From Hyphomicrobiales bacterium (GTDB lineage: Bacteria > Pseudomonadota > Alphaproteobacteria > Rhizobiales > Xanthobacteraceae): a stretch of DNA of 7,387 bases. The position numbers and the translations under genes were made by a program. Every line of letters starts with the position of its first letter. Within the stretch, counting starts at the first letter, position 1. This document shows positions 1-6,266 of this stretch, in pieces. Where the stretch lies: positions 1-7,387 of the forward strand of contig JAPLPC010000355.1 in NCBI GenBank assembly GCA_026400425.1, written 5' to 3'. The notes under the pieces are model-generated. The model saw only the letters and a list, made by a program, of their open reading frames with translations, had not been told where the DNA came from and ran no database searches.

Positions 1-154
1 CGCGCGCGCGCGCGCCGGCAACTGGCTGCCGACCAGCGCCATCGATCGCTATGTGCTGATGTTGCGGCTCTACGACACCCCGGTGGGTGTCGCGACCCGC
101 AGCCAGAAGGACGCGCCGATGCCGGCCGTCACCACGCTGGGTTGCCCGTCATGA
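1..154 (+). CDS. DUF1214 domain protein, 3' end only
   Basis: This is an open frame from the window edge (first whole codon at base 2) to TGA at 152-154, giving about 50 C-terminal residues. The stretch GNWLPTSAIDRYVLMLRLYD resembles the C-terminal end of DUF1214 proteins, where an N-W-L-P motif is followed by a beta strand rich in L-R-L-Y. Such proteins are usually encoded next to DUF1254 proteins, and here the next gene is DUF1254-like and starts inside this stop codon (ATGA). The function of the pair is not established; they are thought to be envelope-associated. The first residues are an Ala-Arg alternation encoded by a (CG)7 run, which is odd just before the conserved motif. The 5' part lies outside the window. 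Confidence 0.75.
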   Translation, partial: ARARAGNWLPTSAIDRYVLMLRLYDTPVGVATRSQKDAPMPAVTTLGCPS

Positions 155-729
155 TCCGGCTGCTGTTCACCATCATCGGCGGCGTGTTGCTCGGTGGCGT
201 GGTTCATCTCGTCAGCGTGCTGGCGCTGCCGCGCATCGCCACCCAGGACGCCTATTCGCGTCTCGCCGCGGTGACCAAGGAGAACGCGGTGACGCCACTG
301 GCGCCGACGAGTCCCGCCAATGCGCTGCTGCCCTTCATGGACCCCGCCTTCGCCATGGCGGTGTGCCGCTACGATCTGTCGAGCGGCCCGATCAAGCTGA
401 CGGTGCCGGTGAGCCAGTCCTACACGTCGGTGTCGTTCTATACCCGCAGCGACGTCGCCTATTACGCCATCAACGACCGCTCCGCCGGCCGCCGCGTCAT
501 CGAACTGGATCTGATGACCGAGGCGCAGCATGAGGCGCTGCCGGAAGAGGAAGACGTCACCGCAGCCGACCGCCTGATCATCGACTCGCCGACGTCGAGC
601 GGCCTGATCGTGTTGAAAGCCTTGGCCGCCGAGCCCGGGCTGATGATCCAGGCGCAGGCCTCGCTGGCCGCCGCGAATTGCCGCGTGCAGAGCGATCCGC
701 CGACGGCGCCGGTGAAGGGCAAGCGGTAG
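151..729 (+). CDS. DUF1254 family membrane-anchored protein
   Basis: The protein has about 192 residues. Residues 3-24 of the ATG-started form (LLFTIIGGVLLGGVVHLVSVLAL) form one N-terminal membrane anchor or uncleaved signal segment, so the rest probably lies in the periplasm. The body contains a conserved block, IATQDAYSRL near the anchor and later SVSFYTRSDVAYYAIND, RRVIELDLMT and AADRLIIDSP, that matches the short DUF1254 proteins of Bradyrhizobium-like bacteria. No catalytic residues are evident. I chose ATG 151 because it overlaps the upstream DUF1214 stop (ATGA), typical of coupled translation. An in-frame TTG at 142 would add three residues; neither start has a strong Shine-Dalgarno sequence. 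The two genes form an operon. Family call is from sequence resemblance; the biochemical role is unknown. Confidence 0.8.
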   Translation: MIRLLFTIIGGVLLGGVVHLVSVLALPRIATQDAYSRLAAVTKENAVTPLAPTSPANALLPFMDPAFAMAVCRYDLSSGPIKLTVPVSQSYTSVSFYTRSDVAYYAINDRSAGRRVIELDLMTEAQHEALPEEEDVTAADRLIIDSPTSSGLIVLKALAAEPGLMIQAQASLAAANCRVQSDPPTAPVKGKR

Positions 730-739
730 ATCGGAACGT

Positions 740-760
740 CGGATGACGTGCGTTCATCCG
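740..760. terminator. Hairpin between convergent genes
   Basis: A 7-bp perfect stem (CGGATGA at 740-746, TCATCCG at 754-760) has a 7-base loop. It lies just after the DUF1254 gene and covers the stop codon of the convergent lipoprotein gene. There is no T-run on either side, so as an intrinsic terminator it is weak. Its position between two converging genes is the main support. Confidence 0.3.
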
Positions 761-1533
761 CCGACGCGCAACGCCCGCGCCGGGCGGACCGGCATGACGG
801 TGCCGGCTGCGGCATTGGCCTGCGAGCCCAGTTCGGTGATCAGCATATCGGCGCTGGCCGCGATATTGTCGGGCGCATGGATCACCAGACGCTCCAACGC
901 CCATTTGTAGGACGACACGCGGCGCTGCAGGCATTGCTCGACCCACTGCACGATCAGCGCGTTTTCATCGATGCGAGCCAGCGCATCGGCGCGCTCCGCC
1001 GGCTCCAGCGCGGAGACCAGTTTCAGACTGGCCGCGCGCTTGCGATCGAGTTCGTTGACGCGCATCGCCGTGCCGTAAAACGCCTCGAAGCGCAGGATGT
1101 CGTTGCGGACGTCGTCCATCAGCACGGCGTAGCGCGAGGCATGCGAGCGATGCGGCTCGTCGATCAGCAAGCGGCCGTAAGCCGTCCGATCAAACACGAC
1201 GGCTTGGCGCCACGGCGCTTCGATCGGCTTGTAGTCGCCGAACACGCTCTTCCACAACGGACGCGAATGCGGCGGCTCGATCAGCGGATAGGCCTGATCG
1301 CGCAACTGCCGTTCGAGATCAGTGAGTTGAAACTGCGATGACGCCAGACCGACGCTGCCGGTGGCCTCGACGCCGACCCAGCGATGCATGTCGTCGGTGA
1401 CCGCGTTGTTACGCGTGCGGCCGAGATCGCCGCCTGCGCAACCGCCGAGCGTGCTGCTCAGCAAAACGAGATATGCGAGATAAGGCTTTGTGCGCCGAAG
1501 GCGTGGGCGGTTCGGCTGGCGCATCATGGACAT
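754..1533 (-). CDS. Putative lipoprotein of unknown function
   Basis: With the start I prefer, the product has 259 residues. It opens with a basic region (RPRLRRTKP), a hydrophobic stretch (YLAYLVLLSSTL) and a lipobox LGGC with the lipidated cysteine at residue 32, so it should be a lipoprotein exported by Sec. Asp is not at position +2 after Cys, which slightly favours outer-membrane sorting by the enterobacterial rule. The roughly 228-residue mature part is soluble and helix-rich, with no motif I recognise; the stretch PLWKSVFGDYKPIEAPWRQAVVFDR is notable for its Trp residues. The frame stays open to an ATG at 1614, but that start has no ribosome site and would bury the signal peptide. The ATG at 1533 follows GGGAAG at a 6-base spacing. 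It lies 16 bases after the small gene 1550-1753 and is probably co-transcribed. It resembles conserved hypothetical proteins of Bradyrhizobium relatives. Confidence 0.75.
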   Translation of the reverse strand: MSMMRQPNRPRLRRTKPYLAYLVLLSSTLGGCAGGDLGRTRNNAVTDDMHRWVGVEATGSVGLASSQFQLTDLERQLRDQAYPLIEPPHSRPLWKSVFGDYKPIEAPWRQAVVFDRTAYGRLLIDEPHRSHASRYAVLMDDVRNDILRFEAFYGTAMRVNELDRKRAASLKLVSALEPAERADALARIDENALIVQWVEQCLQRRVSSYKWALERLVIHAPDNIAASADMLITELGSQANAAAGTVMPVRPARALRVGG

Positions 1534-1549
1534 CAAAAGCTTCCCGCGA

Positions 1550-1753
1550 TCAGGATCGCGCGCGTCGTTTGCCGCGGCGACCTTGCGCGGTTCCGTCCGG
1601 GCCTCGTCCGCCATTGTTGTCGTCGACGTGACGTTCGATCCGGATCACCGGCAAGATCAGAATCCGTGCAGAAACTGCGCGCGGCGTGGGGGCCACATCT
1701 ACGCCCATCCGTCGCGCTGTCGCCTCCGCCGGGAACTTGATGATCACGCCCAT
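1550..1753 (-). CDS. Small 67-residue protein, unknown function
   Basis: The product starts MGVIIKFPAEATARR and has a central hydrophobic strand ARILILPVIRIERH, then a Gly/Arg-rich basic tail ending in KRRARS. The 'xIIKFP ... ILPVIRIER' pattern recalls small conserved hypothetical proteins of Bradyrhizobium-type genomes, but I cannot name a family. No signal peptide or membrane helix is seen; the basic tail could bind nucleic acid or a membrane surface (inference). The gene ends 16 bases before the lipoprotein start, suggesting an operon. Its start ATG lacks a well-placed Shine-Dalgarno: the good AAGGAG at 1775-1780 sits 8 bases before a two-codon ORF (ATG GGC TGA) that ends 4 bases before this ATG. 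A perfect CtrA-type site lies about 60 bp upstream. Confidence 0.55.
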   Translation of the reverse strand: MGVIIKFPAEATARRMGVDVAPTPRAVSARILILPVIRIERHVDDNNGGRGPDGTAQGRRGKRRARS

Positions 1754-1757
1754 GGTC

Positions 1758-1780
1758 TCAGCCCATCGCGTCGTCTCCTT
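1758..1780 (-). promoter_or_regulatory. Shine-Dalgarno plus two-codon leader ORF
   Basis: On the minus strand AAGGAG (1775-1780) is followed after 8 bases by ATG (1764-1766), GGC and TGA (1758-1760). Four bases later comes the ATG of the 67-residue ORF, which again reads ATG GGC. The layout would load ribosomes on a Met-Gly-stop leader and allow re-initiation on the main ORF. It could equally be chance. No in-frame alternative start for the small gene exists near the AAGGAG. Confidence 0.35.
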
Positions 1781-1815
1781 CGCGGACGACGCCCGCGCAT
1801 TAGGGCGACTTATGG

Positions 1816-1830
1816 TTAACGAGTGTTTAA
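1816..1830. promoter_or_regulatory. CtrA-type binding site 1
   Basis: This is a perfect TTAA-N7-TTAA (TTAACGAGTGTTTAA), the full consensus of the alphaproteobacterial cell-cycle regulator CtrA. On the minus strand it reads TTAAACACTCGTTAACC, matching the extended TTAACC form. It lies 63 bp upstream of the 67-residue minus-strand ORF and 177 bp upstream of the DUF2336 start, so it more likely serves the small-protein/lipoprotein pair. Binding is inferred from the motif only. Confidence 0.65.
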
Positions 1831-1942
1831 TGGCTTGATGCGGACTTTACCGAGTTCGCCGCTGTGCCGCGCCGATCCTGGACTGCGCGCGAGGCACGCC
1901 GACGCTTGCCGACGGCACGGAACCGCCGCGGCGGCCCGATGG

Positions 1943-1957
1943 TTAAGGTGGTCTTAA
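1943..1957. promoter_or_regulatory. CtrA-type binding site 2
   Basis: This is a second perfect TTAA-N7-TTAA (TTAAGGTGGTCTTAA), ending 49 bp upstream of the DUF2336 ATG. That distance allows it to overlap the -35 region, as at many CtrA-activated promoters. A perfect 12-bp GC palindrome (CCGCCGCGGCGG, 1923-1934) lies 8 bases upstream. I could not identify a clear -10 element. Confidence 0.65.
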
Positions 1958-2006
1958 TGCGTCGGTCGTAATTTGAGGCAAATCGCCCTCAGTCAGCGTA
2001 CCGACC

Positions 2007-2972
2007 ATGACAACTCCATCCATGATAGCAGGCTTCGATGGCCTGATGACGTTATCCCGCCGGGAAGGCGTCGATATACGTCCGACCTTGCTTCGGGTGT
2101 TGACCGACCTCTATGTGCAGGCGCCGACCCACACCGTCGACGAAGAGAAGCAATTCGTCGAACTGACCTCGCGGCTGATCGATCAGGTGGACGATGCGAC
2201 CCGCGCCGCGGTGCGCGCGCGGCTGTCGATCTATCCGAACACGCCGCGCGTCATCCTCGATCAATTGGCGTTGCAGCCCGCGCCCGTGGCGCCGCCCGCC
2301 GTGGCGACACCCGTGGTTTCTGCGCCGACCCTGCAGCAGCCGGCCCCGCCGCCGTCGCGGATCGTCAATCGCACGATGCAGCCGAACGATGCCGCTGAAA
2401 TCAGCAACCTGTTTTTCCAGGGCGGCGCCCCCGAACGCGCCAAGATGCTGCACAATCTCGCCGACACGCCGTTGCAGCCGTCGGCGCGTATTCCGCAGGC
2501 CCGCGCCGAGCGCGCGATGCATATTCTGGAAATGGCGGCCTTCGCCGAGGACCGCGAAAATTTCGCGCGCGAGATCGGCGAGGCCTTGATGCTGCCGCTG
2601 GCGATCGCCGATCAGGTCGTGAACGATCCCGGCGGCGAACCGCTGGCCTGTTGCGCCAAGGCGCTCGGCATGCCCGGCCCGGTCTTCCAGCGGGTGCTGC
2701 TGTTCCTGAATCCGGAATTCGGCGCCTCGGTCAACAACGTGTACCGGCTGTCGCGGATGTATGACGTGCTCACCGAGCGCGCGGCCCTGATCATGGTCGC
2801 CGCCTGGCGCGGCGCGCATCTCGCCGCCACCCGCGCGAAATTTCGTCCAAGCCTCTATGACGACGAACGCCAGCGCGCCCGTGCGGCGACGCCGACGGCA
2901 CGACCGAGCGTTCAGCCGGGCATGCAGCCCGGCATCGACGTCACGCGCACGCGGAATCATTCGGGAAATTAG
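2007..2972 (+). CDS. DUF2336 domain-containing protein
   Basis: The protein has 321 residues with no signal peptide or membrane helix, so it is probably cytoplasmic. The N-terminal 85 residues are helical, with the block VDEEKQFVELTSRLIDQVDD followed by a short HEAT-like helix pair (RLSIYPNTPRVILDQLA) typical of DUF2336 proteins. A Pro/Ala/Val-rich linker covers about residues 91-118. A second helical domain runs from about 119 to 280 and includes FQRVLLFLNPEFGASVNNVYRL. The C-terminal 35 residues are a disordered-looking tail with MQPG repeats. DUF2336 is found widely in alphaproteobacteria and its molecular role is not established. ATG 2007 is the first start in frame with the domain, though its ribosome site is poor; Met 6 and Met 14 are alternatives. 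Upstream lie two CtrA-type sites, hence possible cell-cycle control (inference). The gene converges on the DUF1491 operon. Confidence 0.8.
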   Translation: MTTPSMIAGFDGLMTLSRREGVDIRPTLLRVLTDLYVQAPTHTVDEEKQFVELTSRLIDQVDDATRAAVRARLSIYPNTPRVILDQLALQPAPVAPPAVATPVVSAPTLQQPAPPPSRIVNRTMQPNDAAEISNLFFQGGAPERAKMLHNLADTPLQPSARIPQARAERAMHILEMAAFAEDRENFAREIGEALMLPLAIADQVVNDPGGEPLACCAKALGMPGPVFQRVLLFLNPEFGASVNNVYRLSRMYDVLTERAALIMVAAWRGAHLAATRAKFRPSLYDDERQRARAATPTARPSVQPGMQPGIDVTRTRNHSGN

Positions 2973-3015
2973 CGAACGGGATTCGGCAGCTTCCGGCGGC
3001 CGGTTTCAGCGCTAA
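2969..3015. terminator. Inverted repeat between convergent genes
   Basis: TTAGCG (2969-2974) and CGCTAA (3010-3015) are exact inverted arms. Each contains the TAG stop codon of one of the two converging genes. Between them is a GC-rich stretch with a small CCGG-CGG-CCGG hairpin (2993-3003). The structure could end transcription in both directions, but the stem is short, the interior pairs imperfectly and the only T-run is TTTT at 3017-3020 (plus strand). Confidence 0.3.
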
Positions 3016-3359
3016 CTTTTGGCCAGATCGAGAAAATGCCGCCCGGCTTTATCTTCGATCTCGACGATCCACAGATCCGGATCGAAGTTCATTTCCTTCT
3101 TCAGCCGCTCCTCGATCTTATTCTCCTCCACCGGCAGTGGCGGCGACGGCGTGAACACGCGATCGGAAGGACGGCTATCGTCGTAAACGGCCTGCGGCGC
3201 CGGTGCGAACAGCATGGCGTTGCCGTCGAGCAGCGCGAGCTTGACGAATACGGCGCCCGCTTCCTCGGCGCCGCGCCGGCGCACTGCGCCATACACACCT
3301 TCGGTCTGGCAGCGGCGCAGATACGCGGCCACCCATATCGCTGATTTCAAACGGCTCAT
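3012..3359 (-). CDS. DUF1491 family protein
   Basis: The protein has 115 residues, a normal length for the family. It shows the DUF1491 signature from end to end: RLKSAIWVAAYLRRCQTEG near the N terminus, then VRRRGAEEAGAVFVKL, and FDPDLWIVEIEDKAGRHFLD at the C terminus. It is soluble and probably cytoplasmic. The biochemical role of DUF1491 is unknown. It is the last gene of the minus-strand operon after the histidine kinase and the peptidoglycan-binding protein, with a 33-bp gap to the latter. No strong Shine-Dalgarno precedes the ATG at 3359, but the first conserved residues (RLK) start at position 3, so this start is convincing. DUF1491 next to a peptidoglycan-binding-domain gene is, from memory, a recurring arrangement in Hyphomicrobiales. 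Confidence 0.87.
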   Translation of the reverse strand: MSRLKSAIWVAAYLRRCQTEGVYGAVRRRGAEEAGAVFVKLALLDGNAMLFAPAPQAVYDDSRPSDRVFTPSPPLPVEENKIEERLKKEMNFDPDLWIVEIEDKAGRHFLDLAKS

Positions 3360-3392
3360 GCGGATGACACTACGCCAGTCGTCGAACGACCG

Positions 3393-4124
3393 CTAGTTGA
3401 TCGCCCGGCCGGTGACGGTGGAGAGTTCCTGCACCAGTCGCGCGGACATCTGGCCGGTGACCGGCAATTTGCGCTCGCGCTCGAAGCGCTGGATCGCAGC
3501 CGACGTATCGGAGCCGACATTGCCCGTCGGCTTCAGCTGGCCATAGCCGTATTCGGTGAGCGCGCGCTGCACGGCGGCCACGCGACGCGTATTGGTGATG
3601 AGATCGCCGAGCGGATCGCTCTTGCCCGTATGCGGGATCGACGCCGGCGGACGCTGCACCGACGCATTCGTCGCCGATGCCGTCGTGCCGGTCGCCTTGA
3701 CGAGATTGGCCATCGGATCGCCGCCGCGGGAATCGGCAGGCTTGGCGACCACGGACGGCTTCGGCTCGCTCACGGGGGTGATCGGCCTGGCATCCATCAC
3801 GCGGGGATCGAGCTTCGCATCCGATGCAGTCAGCGCGACGTCGCTCGGACGCGGCTTCGGCAGCGGGTTCGCCGACAGCTGCGTCGGCGCGGGGAATGCG
3901 ACCACGGTGCTGGAGCCGAACATCGGCGATGGATGATGGCCCTTCTGCAGGAAGATCGCATTGGCGATGATGGCGCTGACCGCCGCGAATGCGATCAGCC
4001 CTGCCAGCAGGTCCTTCGGGCTGTGCAGCAGCATCCGCATCAACAGACCGCGCTCGGCCGGCTCGTCGATCGCAACAGCGCGCGCGCGTTTGGACTTGGC
4101 GGATTTCGAATTCGCTTTAGGCAC
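3393..4124 (-). CDS. Membrane-anchored peptidoglycan-binding protein
   Basis: The protein has 243 residues. A Lys/Arg-rich N-terminal tail of about 35 residues (cytoplasmic by the positive-inside rule) is followed by one membrane helix at about 40-60 (LAGLIAFAAVSAIIANAIFL). A long Pro/Ala/Ser/Thr-rich periplasmic linker covers about 65-175. A C-terminal PG_binding_1-type domain covers about 181-236: RRVAAVQRALTEYGYG, then SDTSAAIQRFERERKLPVTG. That domain has the usual two-half pattern with AVQRAL and IQRFE. No catalytic domain is present, so it probably tethers or senses the wall. The start is GTG at 4122-4124, overlapping the upstream kinase stop by 8 bp; AGGTGA lies 6 bases before it, an excellent ribosome site. 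The overlap implies translational coupling to the kinase. Confidence 0.87.
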   Translation of the reverse strand: MPKANSKSAKSKRARAVAIDEPAERGLLMRMLLHSPKDLLAGLIAFAAVSAIIANAIFLQKGHHPSPMFGSSTVVAFPAPTQLSANPLPKPRPSDVALTASDAKLDPRVMDARPITPVSEPKPSVVAKPADSRGGDPMANLVKATGTTASATNASVQRPPASIPHTGKSDPLGDLITNTRRVAAVQRALTEYGYGQLKPTGNVGSDTSAAIQRFERERKLPVTGQMSARLVQELSTVTGRAIN

Positions 4125-6033
4125 TCTTCTTCACCTGATGGATCGTCTCGGACAGTGCGGGGCGCGATGCAGCGCTCACAAGGTTGAGCGGCGTGATATT
4201 GCTCGGTTCGGCCTGCGGCGGCGCGAAATCCAGCGGCAGCGCGACGGTGACGGTGGTGCCCTCGCCGACGCGGCTCTGCACCTGCATCTCGCCGCCATGC
4301 ATGCGGACCAGACTCTTGACGATCGACAGGCCGAGGCCGGTGCCTTCCTTGCGACGCTGGTGATAGGTCTCGCCGGCCTGGAAGAACGGATCGCCGATCC
4401 GGGCCAGATCCGCAGCCGCGATGCCGACGCCGGTGTCGCGCACGCACACCAGCACCCGCGCCGCTTCGGTGCAGGCGGTCACGGTGACGCTGCCGCCGCG
4501 ATCGGTGAACTTGATGGCGTTGGAGACGAGATTGAGCAGGATCTGCCGGAAGGCGCGCGGATCGCCGTTGATCTCCGGCAGATCCTTGGGCACGTCGGTC
4601 ACCAGATCGACGCCGTTGTCGCTCGCCTTCAGCGCCAGCAGATTGCAGCAGTTGATCAAGGCCGGCCGCGGCGCGAATGGCTCGGGTGCCAGTTCGAAGC
4701 TGCCGGATTCCAGTTTCGACATATCGAGAATGCCGTTGACGACCGACAGCAGATGCAGGCCGGAGTCGTTGATCAGCCGCGCATATTCCTGGCGCTTCGC
4801 CGCATTCAGCATCAGCACGTCTTCCTGCGCGATCATCTCCGAGAAGCCGATGATGGCGTTCAGCGGCGTGCGCAATTCGTGGCTCATGGTGGCGAGGAAA
4901 CGCGTCTTCGATGCGTCGGCGCGCTCGGCTGCGTTGCGCGCCTCTTCGAGCGCCTGCTGCTGCAGCTTGCGGTCGGTGACGTCGCGCAACACCGCGACCA
5001 CTTCGGCTTCGCGATTGGCCGGCGCCGTGCGATCGGGTGCAATCTCCAGCGGCTGGCAGCGCATTTCGACCCAGATGAAATCGCCGGCATCGCCGCGCGC
5101 ATTGTCGCGGCGCAGGCGGAATTCGACGCTGCGCGCTTCGCCACCGCGCGCGGCATCCGACAGCGCGGTGAGATAGGCCGGACGATCGGCGACATGGACG
5201 CGGTCGAACAGGCCGTGGCCGAACAGCCGCTGCGGCGGCACGCCGACCAGTGTCTCTGCCGCCGGCGAGATGAACTGCACGGTGCCGTTGGGGCGATGCC
5301 GCGAAATCACGTCGCTCATATGCCGCGCCAGCAGGCGATAGCGGTCTTCCTCGACATTGAGCAGCGAGACGCTGGTGCGCGACAGCGATTCCGCGCTGAA
5401 GGCGATGCCGGCCGCATAGAGCGTTGCGGATGCGATCCCGATGGCCGTGAGGACCGTATGGCTAGCACCGGCGTCCGATGCAGGCAGCCAATCGAATGCC
5501 GTCAGCAGCACCAATACGGCGACGCAGGCGAGCGCGATGCTGGACGCGACGGCGACGATCCGGCGCGATGCGGACAACGCCGCCTCGATCGGCACCACCA
5601 CCAGCCAGAGCGCAGCGAAGCTCGCGATGCCGCCGGTGGCGATGGCCACCACCATGACGAGGCCTGCGACGGCGAGCGACGACATGATCTGCGCGCTTTC
5701 ATAACGGCCGGTGCGCGACAAGAAGTAAGACAGCAGGATCGGCGCGATCAGCCAGGCGAATGCGGCGACCTCGAGCGCCGTCGGCGCGCCGCGGACGACG
5801 AGATAGAGCGGGAATGCGGCGAAGGCCGTCAGACTGCCGAGCAGCCGCGGTGCCATGAACGCGCGATGACGCGCGCTCGTCAGCGCATCATAGCGCACCG
5901 ACGGGTGCAACATCGCATCGAGACAGTCACGGATGATGTTCAAACCTGTCACTCTTTCCGCTTCGACATGCTCGTCTGAAATCGACGTGGCGAAGCGCTC
6001 CTTCATCACCGGGCCAACCTGACAGTGCGACAT
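4117..6033 (-). CDS. DivJ/PleC-type PAS sensor histidine kinase
   Basis: The protein has 638 residues if started at ATG 6033. After a soluble N terminus, about six hydrophobic helices lie between residues 61 and 213, as in DivJ. A PAS domain spans about 225-355 (YRLLARHMSDVISRH ... VVAVLRDVTDRK). A short coiled linker leads to the HisKA helix FLATMSHELRTPLNAIIGFSEM with the phosphorylated His at 385. The ATP-binding domain has all boxes: N box LLNLVSNAIKF (about 499-509), G1 DTGVGI (533-538), F box GDPFF (547-551) and G2 GTGLGL (564-569). No receiver domain is present, so phosphate must go to separate regulators. The HisKA and G2 regions resemble the PdhS family (DivJ, PleC, PdhS), which acts on DivK and PleD; with its multi-helix N terminus DivJ is the closest fit, but orthology is not proven. 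ATG 6006 (Met 10) is an alternative start; neither has a strong Shine-Dalgarno. It heads an operon with the two genes at 3012-4124. Confidence 0.9.
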   Translation of the reverse strand: MSHCQVGPVMKERFATSISDEHVEAERVTGLNIIRDCLDAMLHPSVRYDALTSARHRAFMAPRLLGSLTAFAAFPLYLVVRGAPTALEVAAFAWLIAPILLSYFLSRTGRYESAQIMSSLAVAGLVMVVAIATGGIASFAALWLVVVPIEAALSASRRIVAVASSIALACVAVLVLLTAFDWLPASDAGASHTVLTAIGIASATLYAAGIAFSAESLSRTSVSLLNVEEDRYRLLARHMSDVISRHRPNGTVQFISPAAETLVGVPPQRLFGHGLFDRVHVADRPAYLTALSDAARGGEARSVEFRLRRDNARGDAGDFIWVEMRCQPLEIAPDRTAPANREAEVVAVLRDVTDRKLQQQALEEARNAAERADASKTRFLATMSHELRTPLNAIIGFSEMIAQEDVLMLNAAKRQEYARLINDSGLHLLSVVNGILDMSKLESGSFELAPEPFAPRPALINCCNLLALKASDNGVDLVTDVPKDLPEINGDPRAFRQILLNLVSNAIKFTDRGGSVTVTACTEAARVLVCVRDTGVGIAAADLARIGDPFFQAGETYHQRRKEGTGLGLSIVKSLVRMHGGEMQVQSRVGEGTTVTVALPLDFAPPQAEPSNITPLNLVSAASRPALSETIHQVKKSA

Positions 6034-6047
6034 TAAACGAACGCTAA
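6033..6047. promoter_or_regulatory. Degenerate CtrA-like site at kinase start
   Basis: TTAAACGAACGCTAA matches TTAA-N7-TTAA at 7 of 8 fixed positions. It touches the first base of the upstream kinase ATG (6033). If translation really begins at ATG 6006, the site would lie 27-41 bp before the start codon, a normal promoter position. Evidence is the motif alone. Confidence 0.3.
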
Positions 6048-6214
6048 GGCGGACGCCGACATCGCCATGCCCAACGCGGAAGCCGCGATTTGAAGGAGTT
6101 TTCGCGATTTTGTTCGCGCATTGTGGTGAACGGAAACTTTCATCGGCGCGTGTATGGTTTCGAAAGTATGGACACCGGCGCCGCCACTGCGGGCGACGGT
6201 CATCAATGGAAAAT

Positions 6215-6229
6215 TTACGCCAAATTTAA
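6215..6229. promoter_or_regulatory. Degenerate CtrA-like site upstream of DUF5330
   Basis: TTACGCCAAATTTAA matches TTAA-N7-TTAA at 7 of 8 fixed positions, in a locally AT-rich stretch that raises the chance of a random match. It lies about 155 bp upstream of the DUF5330 ATG. Confidence 0.2.
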
Positions 6230-6237
6230 TCGCATCG

Positions 6238-6266
6238 ATTTTCGTCGAATGAATCGCTTCGAAAAT
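6238..6266. repeat. Inverted repeat ATTTTCG-N15-CGAAAAT
   Basis: Exact 7-bp arms lie at 6238-6244 and 6260-6266 around a 15-bp spacer. The spacer contains a smaller inverted pair TCGAA/TTCGA overlapping the right arm and a GAATC (6251-6255) at the centre, which would be a CcrM methylation site (GANTC). It could be an operator for a dimeric regulator or a weak hairpin; nothing identifies the protein. Confidence 0.35.

Noticed and set aside
1534..1614. 27-residue N-terminal extension of the lipoprotein frame from ATG 1614
   Set aside because: No ribosome site precedes it and it would put the signal peptide and lipobox about 60 residues in; the ATG at 1533 has GGGAAG at good spacing. The stretch also lies inside the small ORF in another frame.
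1861..1934. GCCGACG direct repeat (1898-1904, 1908-1914) and GC palindrome (1923-1934) as operators
   Set aside because: Short GC-rich repeats are common in DNA of this composition; without conservation data they cannot be separated from background.
3961..5979. A 672-codon plus-strand open frame, longer than the kinase gene it overlaps antisense
   Set aside because: Its translation is dominated by Arg, Ala, His, Gln and Asp without any recognisable domain, as expected for the shadow frame of a high-GC gene, while the minus strand encodes a complete histidine kinase with all motifs in order.
6131..6160. Possible general-stress sigma (EcfG) promoter: GGAAAC followed by GGTT
   Set aside because: It deviates from the GGAAC ... 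CGTT pattern at both elements and the spacing is uncertain, so it is not better than chance.
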